In this document: positions 9,094 through 17,865 of the stretch, piece after piece | Position numbering within the stretch: the stretch's first letter is position 1 | Layout of the letters: each line of letters opens with the position of its first letter | Assembly: GCF_016907955.1 (NCBI RefSeq) | Contig: NZ_JAFBCX010000009.1 | Span: 1-64,000, forward strand | From: Lentzea nigeriaca | GTDB lineage: Bacteria > Actinomycetota > Actinomycetes > Mycobacteriales > Pseudonocardiaceae | Length of the DNA: 64,000 nt | Direction of reading: 5' to 3' | Position numbers and translations under genes: made by a program | Notes under the pieces: model-generated | What the model was told of the DNA's origin: nothing | The model's database searches: none | What the model saw: only the letters and a program-made list of their open reading frames with translations

Positions 9094-9749
9094 TGCGGAT
9101 CGCGATCGCTGGTGCGGGCGCGGTGGGCAGGTCCATCGCGCAGGAGCTCGTCTCGGACGGGCACCAGGTCATGCTGATCGAGCGGGACCGGGCGCACTTC
9201 GACCCCAACTCCGTCGAGCAGGCCGAATGGGTGCAGGCCGATGCGTGCGAGCTGTCCTCTTTGGAGGACGCGGGCATGCAGCTGTGCGACGTGGTGATCG
9301 CCGCGACCGGTGACGACAAGGTCAACCTTGTCGTGTCACTGCTGGCGAAAACGGAGTTCGCGGTCCGTCGTGTCGTCGCGCGCGTGAACGACCCGACGAA
9401 CGAATGGCTCTTCACCGAGTCGTGGGGTGTCGACGTGGCCGTGTCGACGCCGCGGTTGCTCGCCGCGATGGTCGAGGAGTCGGTGACGATCGGCGACGTC
9501 GTGCGGCTGCTCACGTTGCGGCAGGGGCAGGCGAACCTCGTGGAGATCACCCTCGACGAGTCCACGCCGTTCGCCGGGCGTGCCGTGTCGGAGCTGACGC
9601 TGCCGCGCGACGCCGCGCTGGTGACGATCCTGCGCGGCGGGCGGGTCATCGTGCCGCAGCCGGACGACACGTTCGAGGGCGGCGACGAGCTGTTGTTCGT
9701 CACCACCGCCGCCGTCGAGCAGGACATCAAGAAGGCCCTCGGGTACTGA
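9093..9749 (+). CDS. ceoC: TrkA-type potassium uptake regulator, second copy (CeoC-like)
   Basis: A 218-residue RCK protein paired with the preceding one. It has GAGAVGRSIA (7-16), VMLIERD at the end of strand 2, and a C-terminal TrkA-C domain ending FEGGDELLFVTT. The ATG shares its A with the stop of the first copy, and the gene's own stop overlaps the next ATG in the same way. This gives a tightly coupled three-gene run. RCK proteins commonly form dimers or octamers, and tandem copies often make hetero-oligomers. Confidence 0.92.
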   Translation: MRIAIAGAGAVGRSIAQELVSDGHQVMLIERDRAHFDPNSVEQAEWVQADACELSSLEDAGMQLCDVVIAATGDDKVNLVVSLLAKTEFAVRRVVARVNDPTNEWLFTESWGVDVAVSTPRLLAAMVEESVTIGDVVRLLTLRQGQANLVEITLDESTPFAGRAVSELTLPRDAALVTILRGGRVIVPQPDDTFEGGDELLFVTTAAVEQDIKKALGY

Positions 9750-9952
9750 TGATCGGCAAACGGGGCCGGGTCACCGGCAGGGTCGGGCCTGGCCTCGTGG
9801 GCGAGGTGATGATTTCGGTGCGGGGTGGCGCGGAGGCCTTTTACGCCTATCCCGCGGACGAAGCAAGTGTGATCGAAATCGGTCAGCAAATCCTCGTCGT
9901 GGACTTCGAAGAACCCCGGACGGTCTACGTCCAGCGGTGGCGTCCGTTGTAG
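9749..9952 (+). CDS. Small NfeD-like OB-fold protein
   Basis: A 67-residue protein whose pattern GKRGRVTGRV, then GEVMISVRGG, then IGQQILVVDF matches the C-terminal OB-fold domain of NfeD proteins, without the protease or membrane parts. NfeD family members are typically encoded beside SPFH/flotillin genes, and a flotillin follows 95 bp downstream. Its start overlaps the second trkA stop (TGATG), tying it to potassium regulation as well. The family call is from pattern and context and is moderate. Confidence 0.68.
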   Translation: MIGKRGRVTGRVGPGLVGEVMISVRGGAEAFYAYPADEASVIEIGQQILVVDFEEPRTVYVQRWRPL

Positions 9953-10047
9953 AGTTCTCCTTGGTGTGCCGGGAAGCCTGGTCGGCGACGTTGTTGTCGT
10001 GGGAGGCTCCCCGAGTGAGGTCTCCCTGGTGTTAGGGGGATGGCGAA

Positions 10048-11520
10048 ATGGACGAAACTCTCTTATTCGGCATCGGTGGCGCGATTGTCGCGGTACTGAT
10101 GATGTTCTTGCTCCTGCGCGCTTTGTGGCGGGTCGCGGAGCCCAACGAAGCGTTGATCATCTCTGGTCTGGGCGCCCGCGGACTGCGCGACGCCGCGGAC
10201 AGCCTGACGTTCAAGATCGTCACGGGCAAGGGCGTGCTGGTGCTGCCCGGTTTCCAGACCGCGCGCCGGCTGTCGCTGGACACGCGGGTGGCCGACCTGC
10301 AGGTCTCGTGCGTGACGAGCCAGGGCATCCCGGTGCACGTCCGCGGCGTGGTGATCTACAAGGTCGGCGACGACTACGCCTCGATCGCGAACTCCGCGCG
10401 GCGGTTCCTCGACCAGCAGGACCGCATGGACGACAAGACGCACTCGCTCTTCGCCGGACACCTGCGGTCGATCGTGGGCAGCCTGACGATCGAGGACATG
10501 CTGCACAACCGCGAGGCCCTGACGGCTCAGGTGCGGCAGTCGTCCGCGGACGAGATGAGCAAGCTCGGCCTGATCGTGGACTCCCTGCAGATCCAGGAGA
10601 TCGAGGACACGACCGGGTACATCACGAACCTCGGCAAGCCGCACGCCGCCGCCATCGCGGCGTCCGCGCGCATCGCCGAGGCGCAGCGCGACCAGGAGGC
10701 CACCGAAGCCGAGCAGGTCGCCAACGCCAAGAAGGCCGCGGCATGGCGCGACTCGCAGATCAAGACGGCGGCCTACCAGGCGGAGATCGACCGGGTGAAG
10801 GCCGAGTCGCAGCAGGCCGGTCCGCTGGCCATGGCGACCGCGCGGCAGCAGGTCGTCGTGCAGGAGACGCGGGCAGTCGAGCTCGAGGCCGATCTGGCCG
10901 AGCAGAAGCTGCAGGCGCAGGTCCGCAAACCCGCCGACGCCCGTGCGTACGAGACGCGGACCCTGGCCGACGCCGAACGCGACGCGCAGATCGCCCGTGC
11001 CGAGGCGCAGGCGAAGGAGATCGAACTGCGCGCCGCCGCCGACGCGACGCGGGTGAAGACCGCGGCGACGGCGGAGGCCGAGGCGACCCGCGCGACCGGT
11101 GAGGCCGAAGCGGTCGCTGCGAAAGCGCGCGGCCTGGCGATCGCGGACGCGACCAGGGCGCAGGGTCTCGCGGAGGCCGACGCGACCCAGGCGCAGGGTC
11201 TCGCCGAGGCGGAGGCGATCAAAGCGCGGTCGGCGGCGCTGGCCGAGAACCCCGACGCGGTCGTCGCGCAGCAGCTCGCGGAGAAGTGGCCGGAGATCGT
11301 GGAGGCGGCGTCGAAGGCGTTCGGGAACGTCGACCACATGGTCGTGTTCAACGGCGCCGACGGGGTGTCGGACCTGTTGACCAAGGCGTTGTCGATGGGC
11401 GGGACCGGGCTCGGGCTGGCCCGGCAGCTGATGGACGCGATGCGGTCCGACAGTTCGGGTTCCGGCATCGACAAGGCGGACAACCTGGGCAACGGCGTTC
11501 CGGCGAAGCTCACCCAGTAG
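10048..11520 (+). CDS. Flotillin-like SPFH protein (YuaG/FloT type)
   Basis: A 490-residue membrane-scaffold protein. One N-terminal membrane segment (about 5-24) is followed by an SPFH domain (about 28-190). A long Ala/Glu/Gln coiled coil (about 200-400) comes next, with near-repeats of ATRAQGLAEAD. A C-terminal segment ends GTGLGLARQLMDAM. Flotillins organise membrane microdomains. The ATG is preceded by AGGGGGA. The partner is the NfeD-like gene upstream. The 3' end is unusual: the last 16 bp including the stop codon are tandemly duplicated downstream. Confidence 0.9.
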   Translation: MDETLLFGIGGAIVAVLMMFLLLRALWRVAEPNEALIISGLGARGLRDAADSLTFKIVTGKGVLVLPGFQTARRLSLDTRVADLQVSCVTSQGIPVHVRGVVIYKVGDDYASIANSARRFLDQQDRMDDKTHSLFAGHLRSIVGSLTIEDMLHNREALTAQVRQSSADEMSKLGLIVDSLQIQEIEDTTGYITNLGKPHAAAIAASARIAEAQRDQEATEAEQVANAKKAAAWRDSQIKTAAYQAEIDRVKAESQQAGPLAMATARQQVVVQETRAVELEADLAEQKLQAQVRKPADARAYETRTLADAERDAQIARAEAQAKEIELRAAADATRVKTAATAEAEATRATGEAEAVAAKARGLAIADATRAQGLAEADATQAQGLAEAEAIKARSAALAENPDAVVAQQLAEKWPEIVEAASKAFGNVDHMVVFNGADGVSDLLTKALSMGGTGLGLARQLMDAMRSDSSGSGIDKADNLGNGVPAKLTQ

Positions 11521-11545
11521 GAAGCTCACCCAGTAGGAAGCTCAC
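11505..11545 (+). repeat. Tandem 16-bp repeat over the flotillin stop codon
   Basis: GAAGCTCACCCAGTAG occurs at 11505-11520 (the last codons K-L-T-Q-stop in frame) and again at 11521-11536. A further 9 bp of the unit follow at 11537-11545. The copies are exact, which suggests a recent slippage duplication. Confidence 0.9.
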
Positions 11546-11563
11546 ACCGCAGGTCCGCTGGCG

Positions 11564-11714
11564 CTGATATATCGCATGTTGGATGTCGGATACTGGCTGG
11601 TCAGCGGTATCCGACATCCAATACATCACATGTGATACATCGGATATCGATCATCCGCGTCCGATATATCGGATATCGGGCGTCAAGGCCGAGATGCGAT
11701 ATATCGGATATCAG
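11564..11714. repeat. Mosaic of AT-rich repeats and a 15-bp inverted repeat
   Basis: This convergent spacer is far more AT-rich than its surroundings. It holds CTGATATATCGCAT (11564-11577), CCGATATATCGGATATCGGG (11661-11680) and TGCGATATATCGGATATCAG (11695-11714). A perfect 15-bp inverted repeat (11579-11593 and 11607-11621, 13-nt loop) and the palindrome ATCACATGTGAT (11625-11636) lie between them. The last copy overlaps the 3' end of the lectin gene. Similar units recur near 34001, 46300, 46680, 46890 and 59988. Confidence 0.8.
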
Positions 11715-12244
11715 GCTGCGGAGTTGGGCGTGGGGACGTTCCATCGCTGGTGGTTGGTACCGCCCCCGGACGCGCAGTCCCACAGCTGCACGTTCGCGCC
11801 CTGCCACCAGTTGGCACCGGAGATCTCGACGCACCGGTTGGGGTTCCGCATCGTCCGCACCCTGCCGTCCTCCTCCGGGCTCGCCCCTGGGAGGTAGAAC
11901 ATCTGGCTGCCCCAGTCCCGCTGGCAGTCCCACATGTGCAGGGCGGCGCCGTTGTCGCCGTTGCCCCACGCGGCGGTCAGGCACTTGTTGCTGTGCGCGT
12001 TGCGCAGGTGCAGCGGCTGCTCGGGCTCCCAGCTCCACAGCTGGCTGGCCGCGCCCTGGCAGTCGACCATGAGCACGCCCGCGCCGTTGGCCGTGTTGAA
12101 ATCGGACACCGTGAGGCATCGGTTGTTGTAGCGGGACGAGATCTGGAATCGCGCCACGGCGGCCACCGCCGACGCGGTGGTGGTCGTGACGATTCCCCCG
12201 GCGATCAGCACCAGCGCGGCGCAGATCGCGGCTTTCTTGCGCAT
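11711..12244 (-). CDS. Secreted ricin-type beta-trefoil lectin
   Basis: A 177-residue exported protein. A signal peptide with an n-region KK, a hydrophobic core (about 6-20) and an Ala-rich cleavage zone near 25-30 precedes a single ricin B-type domain. The domain has three trefoil repeats with Q-x-W-like motifs (QLWSW, QMFYL, QRWNV) and paired Cys. Such lectins bind galactose- or xylan-type glycans. There is no attached catalytic domain, so it acts as a free carbohydrate-binding protein. GGGGG precedes the ATG. It diverges from the LAL regulator genes, which may control it. Confidence 0.88.
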   Translation of the reverse strand: MRKKAAICAALVLIAGGIVTTTTASAVAAVARFQISSRYNNRCLTVSDFNTANGAGVLMVDCQGAASQLWSWEPEQPLHLRNAHSNKCLTAAWGNGDNGAALHMWDCQRDWGSQMFYLPGASPEEDGRVRTMRNPNRCVEISGANWWQGANVQLWDCASGGGTNHQRWNVPTPNSAA

Positions 12245-12374
12245 GACTTACCCCCTTTTTGTGCCGGATTTCGGCACAGGAACATCCTCGGAGGGGGGCC
12301 ACAGGTCGTGGTCATGAGCATGGACATGCTCAACTTGTGGGTATCTGCGCAACGAAAGCGACCACTTACCAGCT
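12245..12374. promoter_or_regulatory. Divergent control region, lectin / LAL regulator
   Basis: Two inverted repeats lie between the divergent genes. TGTGCCG-N5-CGGCACA (12260-12278) lies 16-34 bp upstream of the lectin ATG. TGAGCATG-GA-CATGCTCA (12315-12332) is 43 bp before the GTG of the LAL gene. Both are candidate operators. The first would fold just before the lectin ribosome-binding site. No ribosome-binding site is evident before the LAL GTG, so that transcript may be leaderless. Confidence 0.5.
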
Positions 12375-14924
12375 GTGAGCGATCAGTTGCCCCTGGTCGG
12401 GCGCGAGAGTGAGCTGAGGGCCGCGCTGCGGGCGCTGGCCGCGGACGGCGCGGTGTTGCTGTCCGGTCCTCCCGGGGTCGGCAAGACGCGACTGGCCGCG
12501 GAGGCGCTCGCCGCTGTGCCTCACCCGGTGGTGCGGTGCTACGCCACGATCGCCACGTCCCGGATCCCGCTCGGCGCGATCGCGTCGCACGTGCCCACGG
12601 ACCTGCCCGCCGGAGCGCCGGGGCCCGGTCTGCTGCCCGCCTCGTCGGTGCGGGCAGCCGCCGAGCACCTCGCTCGGGGCGGACGGCGGGTCCTGTCGAT
12701 CGACGACGCCCATCTGCTCGATGACACGTCGCTGTTGGTGTTGCAGCACGTCGTGCGCCACAAGCTGATGCGGGTCATGTGCACGGCGCGTCCCGGCTGG
12801 AGCCTCGAAGGGCTGACCGTCGTCACCGTCGACGCGCTGGACCAGGAGCGCGCGGACGCGTTGCTCACCGCCGCGCTCGGCGGGCCCGCTGACGCGTCGA
12901 CCCGGCACCTGGTGTGGGCGAACAGCCAGGGCAACCCGTTGTACCTCAAGGAACTCGTCGCGGCCGGGCTGCACTCCGGCGCGCTCACCGAGACCGACGG
13001 CGGCTGGAACTGGAGCGGGCCGCTGGAGCTGTCCGGACGGCTCGCCGAGCTCGTCGACCTGACGCTCGGGCGACTCGCCGAGCCGCAGCGGCGGACGCTG
13101 GAGCTGCTCGCGTACGGGGAGCCGCTGGAGCCGGAGCTGATGCCCGTCCCGCAGGATCTCGTCGACCTGGGGTTCGTGCGCGTCGGTGACGACGGACGCG
13201 CGCGCGTCGCGCATCCGCTCTACAGCGCGCGCCTGCGGGCCACGTGTCCGACGTTGAGATCCAGAGCCCACCGAAGAGCCCTGGCCGACCGCCTCGAGAC
13301 GGAGGGCGCCGACCGGCCCGGCGACGCGGTGCGGGTCGCGACGTGGCGGCTGGACAGCGGCGCGGCCGAGTCGCCGGACATGCTGGCGCGGGCCGCCGAA
13401 CAAGCACTGTCCGCACAGGACTGGGAGCTCGCCGAACGGCTCTCGCGGGCCGCCGTGGCACGTGGGGCGACATCGCGCGTGGGGCTCGTGCTCGGGCTCG
13501 TGCTGATGTACCAGCGGCAGTGCGCCCAGGCCGAGGAGGTACTCGCCGAGACGATGGCTGCGGGCGGCGACATGCTCACGTTGATCCAGGTGGGCTGCAC
13601 GCGCTCGTTCAACCTGTTCTTCGGCCTTGGTGACGAAGACGCGGCCGTCGCCGTGCTGGACGAGGTCACCGCGGGAGAGCTGCCGCCGGAGCTGGAGCAC
13701 GCGGTCCTGTTCTTCGCGCTGACGTTCGCGCTGGAGGCCGCGCCGCTGCGGATCGCTCGGCTCGGTGGCGAGCTGCTGATCGCCGAGGGCGGCTGGGCGG
13801 CGACGGCGGGACGGCAGCTGCTGGCGTTCGCGGACCAGTTCGCCGGCCGCTACACCGAGGCGATCACGCGGATCGAGGCCAACCACGAGGCGGTCATGGC
13901 GACCGCCGGGCGGTTCCCGTCGCTGATGAACGCGGCGAACTGGGTGCGCAACGAGAGCATGCTGCGCTGCGGTGACCTGACCGGCGCCGAGAAGCGGGCC
14001 GCGCAGGCGCTGGCCGAGGTGATCGAGGAGGACCGCTGGTCGGTCACCCAGGTGCCACCGCGGGTGCTGCTGAGCCAGAGCGCGCGGTTGCGCGGGCAGG
14101 CCGCGTCGGCCGTGCGGATCACGGCGGAGGGCATCCCGGACTCCGCCGCGCTGCCGATGATGTGGGACGTGCTGCTGCTGGCGGAGTTCGCGGCCGGTGC
14201 CGCGCTGCTCGGGCAGTCCGAGCGGGCGGAACGAGCGCTGCAGCGGGCCGAGGCGGGGTTGCGGCCGGCGTGGCGGATCGCGCGGTTCGCCGTCGGGGTC
14301 GCGCGCTCGTGGGTGCTCGCGGGCGCGGGAAACGTGAATCAAGCGATGCAGGCCGCATTGGACAACGCCGCCGCCGCACGGGCCCATGGCGCGAACTCCG
14401 AGGAGATCGTGTCGCTGCACGACGCGGCACGGTTCGGGGCGGACACCTCGCCACGGCTGCTGGAGCTCGCGAAGTCGCGCAAGGACCCGCTGACGACCGC
14501 GTACGCGTCGCATGCGCAAGCGCGCGCGTTGCGTGACCCGGCGGGGCTGGAGGAGGTGGCAGCGGCCTTCACTGCGTGCGGTGCCACGTTGTACGCGGCC
14601 GAGGCGCTCGCGGAGGCCAGCCGGTTGTCCCGGCTGCACGACCGGCCGCGGGAGGCGGAACGGCTGGAGCGGCAGGCTTCCGCGCTCGCGGAGTCGTTCG
14701 ACGGCGCCACCACGCCCGGACTGGTCGTGACGAGCACACTCGCCGCGTTGACGCCGCGTCAGCTGGAGATCGCGCGGTTGGCCGTGGCGGGACTGACGAA
14801 CGTGGAGATCGCCGAACGGCTCGCCATCGCCAAACGGACAGTGGACAACCATCTGCACACGACCTACGCCGCAGTGGGTGTGACAGGGCGGGGTGGGCTG
14901 CGCGCGCTGTTCGGGCGGGGCTAG
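12375..14924 (+). CDS. LuxR-family large ATP-binding (LAL) regulator, copy 1
   Basis: An 849-residue transcription factor. An N-terminal AAA/NACHT-like ATPase has Walker A GPPGVGKT (31-38) and Walker B VLSIDDAH. A long helical (TPR-like) middle region follows. The C-terminal LuxR HTH runs from LTPRQLEIARLAVAGLTN to KRTVDNHLH. LAL proteins act as ligand-responsive activators, often of secondary metabolism or sugar use. No ribosome-binding site precedes the GTG. The gene is followed about 80 bp later by a paralog, and the pair look like a tandem duplication. Confidence 0.93.
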   Translation: MSDQLPLVGRESELRAALRALAADGAVLLSGPPGVGKTRLAAEALAAVPHPVVRCYATIATSRIPLGAIASHVPTDLPAGAPGPGLLPASSVRAAAEHLARGGRRVLSIDDAHLLDDTSLLVLQHVVRHKLMRVMCTARPGWSLEGLTVVTVDALDQERADALLTAALGGPADASTRHLVWANSQGNPLYLKELVAAGLHSGALTETDGGWNWSGPLELSGRLAELVDLTLGRLAEPQRRTLELLAYGEPLEPELMPVPQDLVDLGFVRVGDDGRARVAHPLYSARLRATCPTLRSRAHRRALADRLETEGADRPGDAVRVATWRLDSGAAESPDMLARAAEQALSAQDWELAERLSRAAVARGATSRVGLVLGLVLMYQRQCAQAEEVLAETMAAGGDMLTLIQVGCTRSFNLFFGLGDEDAAVAVLDEVTAGELPPELEHAVLFFALTFALEAAPLRIARLGGELLIAEGGWAATAGRQLLAFADQFAGRYTEAITRIEANHEAVMATAGRFPSLMNAANWVRNESMLRCGDLTGAEKRAAQALAEVIEEDRWSVTQVPPRVLLSQSARLRGQAASAVRITAEGIPDSAALPMMWDVLLLAEFAAGAALLGQSERAERALQRAEAGLRPAWRIARFAVGVARSWVLAGAGNVNQAMQAALDNAAAARAHGANSEEIVSLHDAARFGADTSPRLLELAKSRKDPLTTAYASHAQARALRDPAGLEEVAAAFTACGATLYAAEALAEASRLSRLHDRPREAERLERQASALAESFDGATTPGLVVTSTLAALTPRQLEIARLAVAGLTNVEIAERLAIAKRTVDNHLHTTYAAVGVTGRGGLRALFGRG

Positions 14925-15007
14925 CGCCCACACTTTCGTGCCCATCCTTCTCCGACTCGGACGAAACTGTGTACACGCCCGACGAAGACTTGGGCACACT
15001 GCGAGTT

Positions 15008-17572
15008 GTGTGGCCGTTCGTGGGCAGGACGCGAGAGCTTCAGGACGTGATGTCCGCGCTCACCGAACCGAACGGCAACGGCGCCGCGCTCGTCGGCCCC
15101 GCAGGGGTGGGCAAGTCCCGGCTCGCGGACGAGGTCGTGGCGCGGCTGGAGCAGACCGGATTCACCGTGCGGCGCTGTTACGCGACGGTGGCGACGTCGC
15201 CGATCCCGTTCGGGGCGCTGGCCGCGATGCTGCCCGCGGACATGCGCACGGCCAACCCGCTCGGTCGTGCCGTTGAGCAGCTTCTGGCCGAACCGCAGCC
15301 GTTGGCGATCGTGGTGGACGACGCGCATCTGCTCGACGACGCGTCCATCGCGTTGCTGCACCACGTGATCCGCGAGGGGCATGCGCGGGTTCTCGTGACC
15401 TCGCGGCCCGGTGAGACGACCGAGCTGTGGCAGGAGGGGTTGTTGCAGCGGTACCCGCTCGGTGACCTGTCCCGGGCCGAGTCCGACGAGCTGCTGGAAC
15501 GCGCGCTGGAAGGGCCGGTGGACTCGCGGTCGTCGACGTTGCTGTGGTCCGGCAGCGCGGGAAACCCGTTGTATCTCAGGGAACTCGTGGTGTCTGGGCG
15601 CGCGCTGGGGTCGTTGCGCGCGGTCAACGGCATCTGGTCGTGGCACGGCGCGATCGAGCTGGGCGGACGGCTCGGCGAGCTCGTGCAGGAAAACCTCGGC
15701 CGGTTGGAGCCGTCGCACCGGCTGGCGCTGGAGCTGCTCGCCTACTCCGAGCCGGTGGAGCTCGACCTGCTGGCGTCGCTGGTGCGGGAGGAGGCGCTCG
15801 ACGACCTCGAGACCCGCGCGCTGATCCAGGTGGAGTCGTCGGGGCGGCGGACCGTCGTGCGGCTGGGACATCCGCTGTACGGCAGCCTGCTTCGCGCGAC
15901 ATGCCCCGCCTTGCGTGCGCAGGCGCACCAACGGGCGTTGGCCGCCGGTCTGGAGGCGACGGGTGCGCGTCGCCGTGAAGACCTGATGCGCATCGCGACA
16001 TGGCGGCTGGACGGCGGCTCGCCCATTTCGCTGGACCTGCTGGCGGCGGCGGCCGAGCAGGCGTGGGCCGCCCAGGACGTGGCGCTCGCGGAACGCCTGT
16101 GCCGGGCCGCGGTCGAGGCCGGCGGGCTGGGACGGGTCGGGCATGTGTTCGGCGAGGTGCTGATGTACGGCCGCGCGCCGCACGAAGCCGAGGCCATCCT
16201 GGCGGACGTGATGCGCGGTTCGTTGTCGCCAGCGGACCTGGGCCGCCTCGGCGCCACCCGGTCGCTGAACCTCTACTTCGGACTGGGTGACGCGGACGCC
16301 GCGGCCGCGGTGCTCGACGCCGTCGACGTCCCAGATCTCCCCGTGGACCTGCGGGACTGGCTGCGGGTGGTCCGCATCCTCGAGGCAGCACAGCGCGGTC
16401 CCGTGACCTCGGTTCTTGAGAGCAGCTATCTGCCCGTGGCCCCGCACCTGTCCGTCTCCCTGAGACGGATCAGGGCGACGTGCTTTCTGCACGCGGGCCG
16501 GTATCGCGAGGTCGAGGAGGAGACCTCCGCCTGCGAGGCCGAGGCGCTGGCGCTCGACGACGAACCGGCGGTCTGGCCCGACACCAGCGCGTCGCGCCTG
16601 CGCTGCTTCGCGCTGGCGTTCAGCGGCCGCCTCAGCGAGGCGGAAAGCCTCGCCCTGAAGATGTACGACAAGTCGTTCGACGAGCTGGACTTCACCGGCA
16701 CAACATCGCTCTACAGCCTTCTGTCGTTCTGCGCGCGCATGCGCGGCCACGGCTCCCAGGCCCTGAGGCTGGCCCGCGAGGCCTGTCCGAGAACCCCCGA
16801 CAACCACCTGATCTTCGACACCATCGGACTGGCGAGCCTGGCCAGCTCCGCGGCGCTCTGCGGCGACGCCGAACTGGCCTGGGACGCCCTGGCCCGTGCC
16901 GAGGAGGCCCGCCGCCCGGCGTGGCGGCTGACCGGGACGACGGTATCGCTGGCACGTTCCTGGGTGTTCGCCGCCGCGGGCGACGTGCGTGGCGCGGCCG
17001 ACGCGGCGATGGCGGCCGCCGACGAGTGCGCCGAACTGGGCGTGCACAGCTGCGAGGCCATGGCGTTGCACGACGCGGCCCGTTTCGGCGTCGACACGTC
17101 ACTTCGTCTGGCGGCCCTCACGTCCACGATGGACGACCCGATGACGTCGGCCTACGCGGCACACGCCACTGCCCTCGCGCACGCCTCACCGACCGTGCTG
17201 GAGGCCACGGCGACGGACTTCCTGCGCCTCGGCGCCACTCTCTACGCCGCCGAAGCCCTCGCCTCCGCCGCCCGCCTGCACCGCACGCAGGACAACGTCC
17301 GCGCGGCCTCCCAGGCCTCGGCCCGGCAGGCGCTGCTGATGCGCGACTTCGACGGTGTCCGCACCCCGGTCTTGCGCGCGGACGGCCTGACCCACCTGAC
17401 CCGCCGCCAGGTGGAGGTGGCCCGCCTGGCCACCTCCGGTCTGACCAACCAGCAGATCGCCGAGAAGCTCCACACCTCGAAGCGCACGGTCGACAACCAT
17501 CTGCACGCGATCTACGGCGTGCTCGGCGTGACGGGACGCGACGAACTGCGGACCGTGCTCGGCCCGCGCTGA
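15008..17572 (+). CDS. LuxR-family large ATP-binding (LAL) regulator, copy 2
   Basis: An 854-residue paralog of the preceding regulator, colinear throughout. Walker A is GPAGVGKS, Walker B is LAIVVDDAH, a shared segment GNPLYLRELV is present, and the LuxR HTH ends KRTVDNHLHAIYG. The start is uncertain. GTG at 15008 begins VWPFVGRTREL and aligns with the first copy; GTG at 14969 would add 13 residues; neither has a clear ribosome-binding site. The open frame continues upstream through copy 1 without a stop, but that part is antiparallel in composition to known LALs and is rejected. Confidence 0.9.
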   Translation: MWPFVGRTRELQDVMSALTEPNGNGAALVGPAGVGKSRLADEVVARLEQTGFTVRRCYATVATSPIPFGALAAMLPADMRTANPLGRAVEQLLAEPQPLAIVVDDAHLLDDASIALLHHVIREGHARVLVTSRPGETTELWQEGLLQRYPLGDLSRAESDELLERALEGPVDSRSSTLLWSGSAGNPLYLRELVVSGRALGSLRAVNGIWSWHGAIELGGRLGELVQENLGRLEPSHRLALELLAYSEPVELDLLASLVREEALDDLETRALIQVESSGRRTVVRLGHPLYGSLLRATCPALRAQAHQRALAAGLEATGARRREDLMRIATWRLDGGSPISLDLLAAAAEQAWAAQDVALAERLCRAAVEAGGLGRVGHVFGEVLMYGRAPHEAEAILADVMRGSLSPADLGRLGATRSLNLYFGLGDADAAAAVLDAVDVPDLPVDLRDWLRVVRILEAAQRGPVTSVLESSYLPVAPHLSVSLRRIRATCFLHAGRYREVEEETSACEAEALALDDEPAVWPDTSASRLRCFALAFSGRLSEAESLALKMYDKSFDELDFTGTTSLYSLLSFCARMRGHGSQALRLAREACPRTPDNHLIFDTIGLASLASSAALCGDAELAWDALARAEEARRPAWRLTGTTVSLARSWVFAAAGDVRGAADAAMAAADECAELGVHSCEAMALHDAARFGVDTSLRLAALTSTMDDPMTSAYAAHATALAHASPTVLEATATDFLRLGATLYAAEALASAARLHRTQDNVRAASQASARQALLMRDFDGVRTPVLRADGLTHLTRRQVEVARLATSGLTNQQIAEKLHTSKRTVDNHLHAIYGVLGVTGRDELRTVLGPR

Positions 17573-17865
17573 CGGCGCCTCAGCCGGCCCGCAGCGCCTC
17601 CGAGAGACGCCGCACCGTCTCCTGGGCGGCCGACGCCAGATCGACCAGCCGGGACACGAGGAAGGCCTGCCACGATGACGGCCACAGCGGCGACCACCTC
17701 GTCCGCGAAGACCTCGCTGCCCAGGCAGCCGGGGTCGCCGCCAGGCCGGCAGAGCAGCGCGCCGAGTACGTCGGCGCGCTGCTCTGCCGGCCTGGCGGCG
17801 AGGGAGTCCAGCAGGTCCTGGGCGCCGTCGCTGTCGAACGGACAGGCGCCGAAGGTCCCGACGGG
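17573..17865. other. Convergent spacer with a very large hairpin
   Basis: A GC-rich gap between the LAL and DUF3159 genes. Frames on both strands are open because of composition, but none looks like a recognisable protein. The dominant feature is the 30-bp perfect inverted repeat listed separately. Confidence 0.6.
17736..17800. repeat. Perfect 30-bp inverted repeat, 5-nt loop
   Basis: The arm 17736-17765 (starting CGCCGCCAGGCCGGCAGAGC) is matched exactly by the reverse complement at 17771-17800, with the loop GTACG between. It lies between convergent genes, 164 bp after the LAL stop and 66 bp from the DUF3159 stop. It could act as a bidirectional terminator, although there is no U-tract, or be the scar of an inverted duplication. 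Confidence 0.92.

Noticed and set aside
11560..11720. Insertion sequence or transposon end
   Set aside because: No transposase frame and no target duplication could be seen. The structure is a cluster of short repeats only.
12366..14999. 877-codon minus-strand open frame over LAL copy 1
   Set aside because: Antisense shadow; no recognisable domain and the plus-strand LAL regulator has all motifs.
14576..15007. N-terminal extension of LAL copy 2 through the end of copy 1
   Set aside because: Open only by composition; the residues resemble no LAL N-terminus, and the homologous start lies at about 15008.
17675..17865. Protein-coding frames in the LAL-DUF3159 spacer
   Set aside because: Frames on both strands are open but are translations of the 30-bp inverted repeat and flanks; no ribosome-binding site and no family resemblance.
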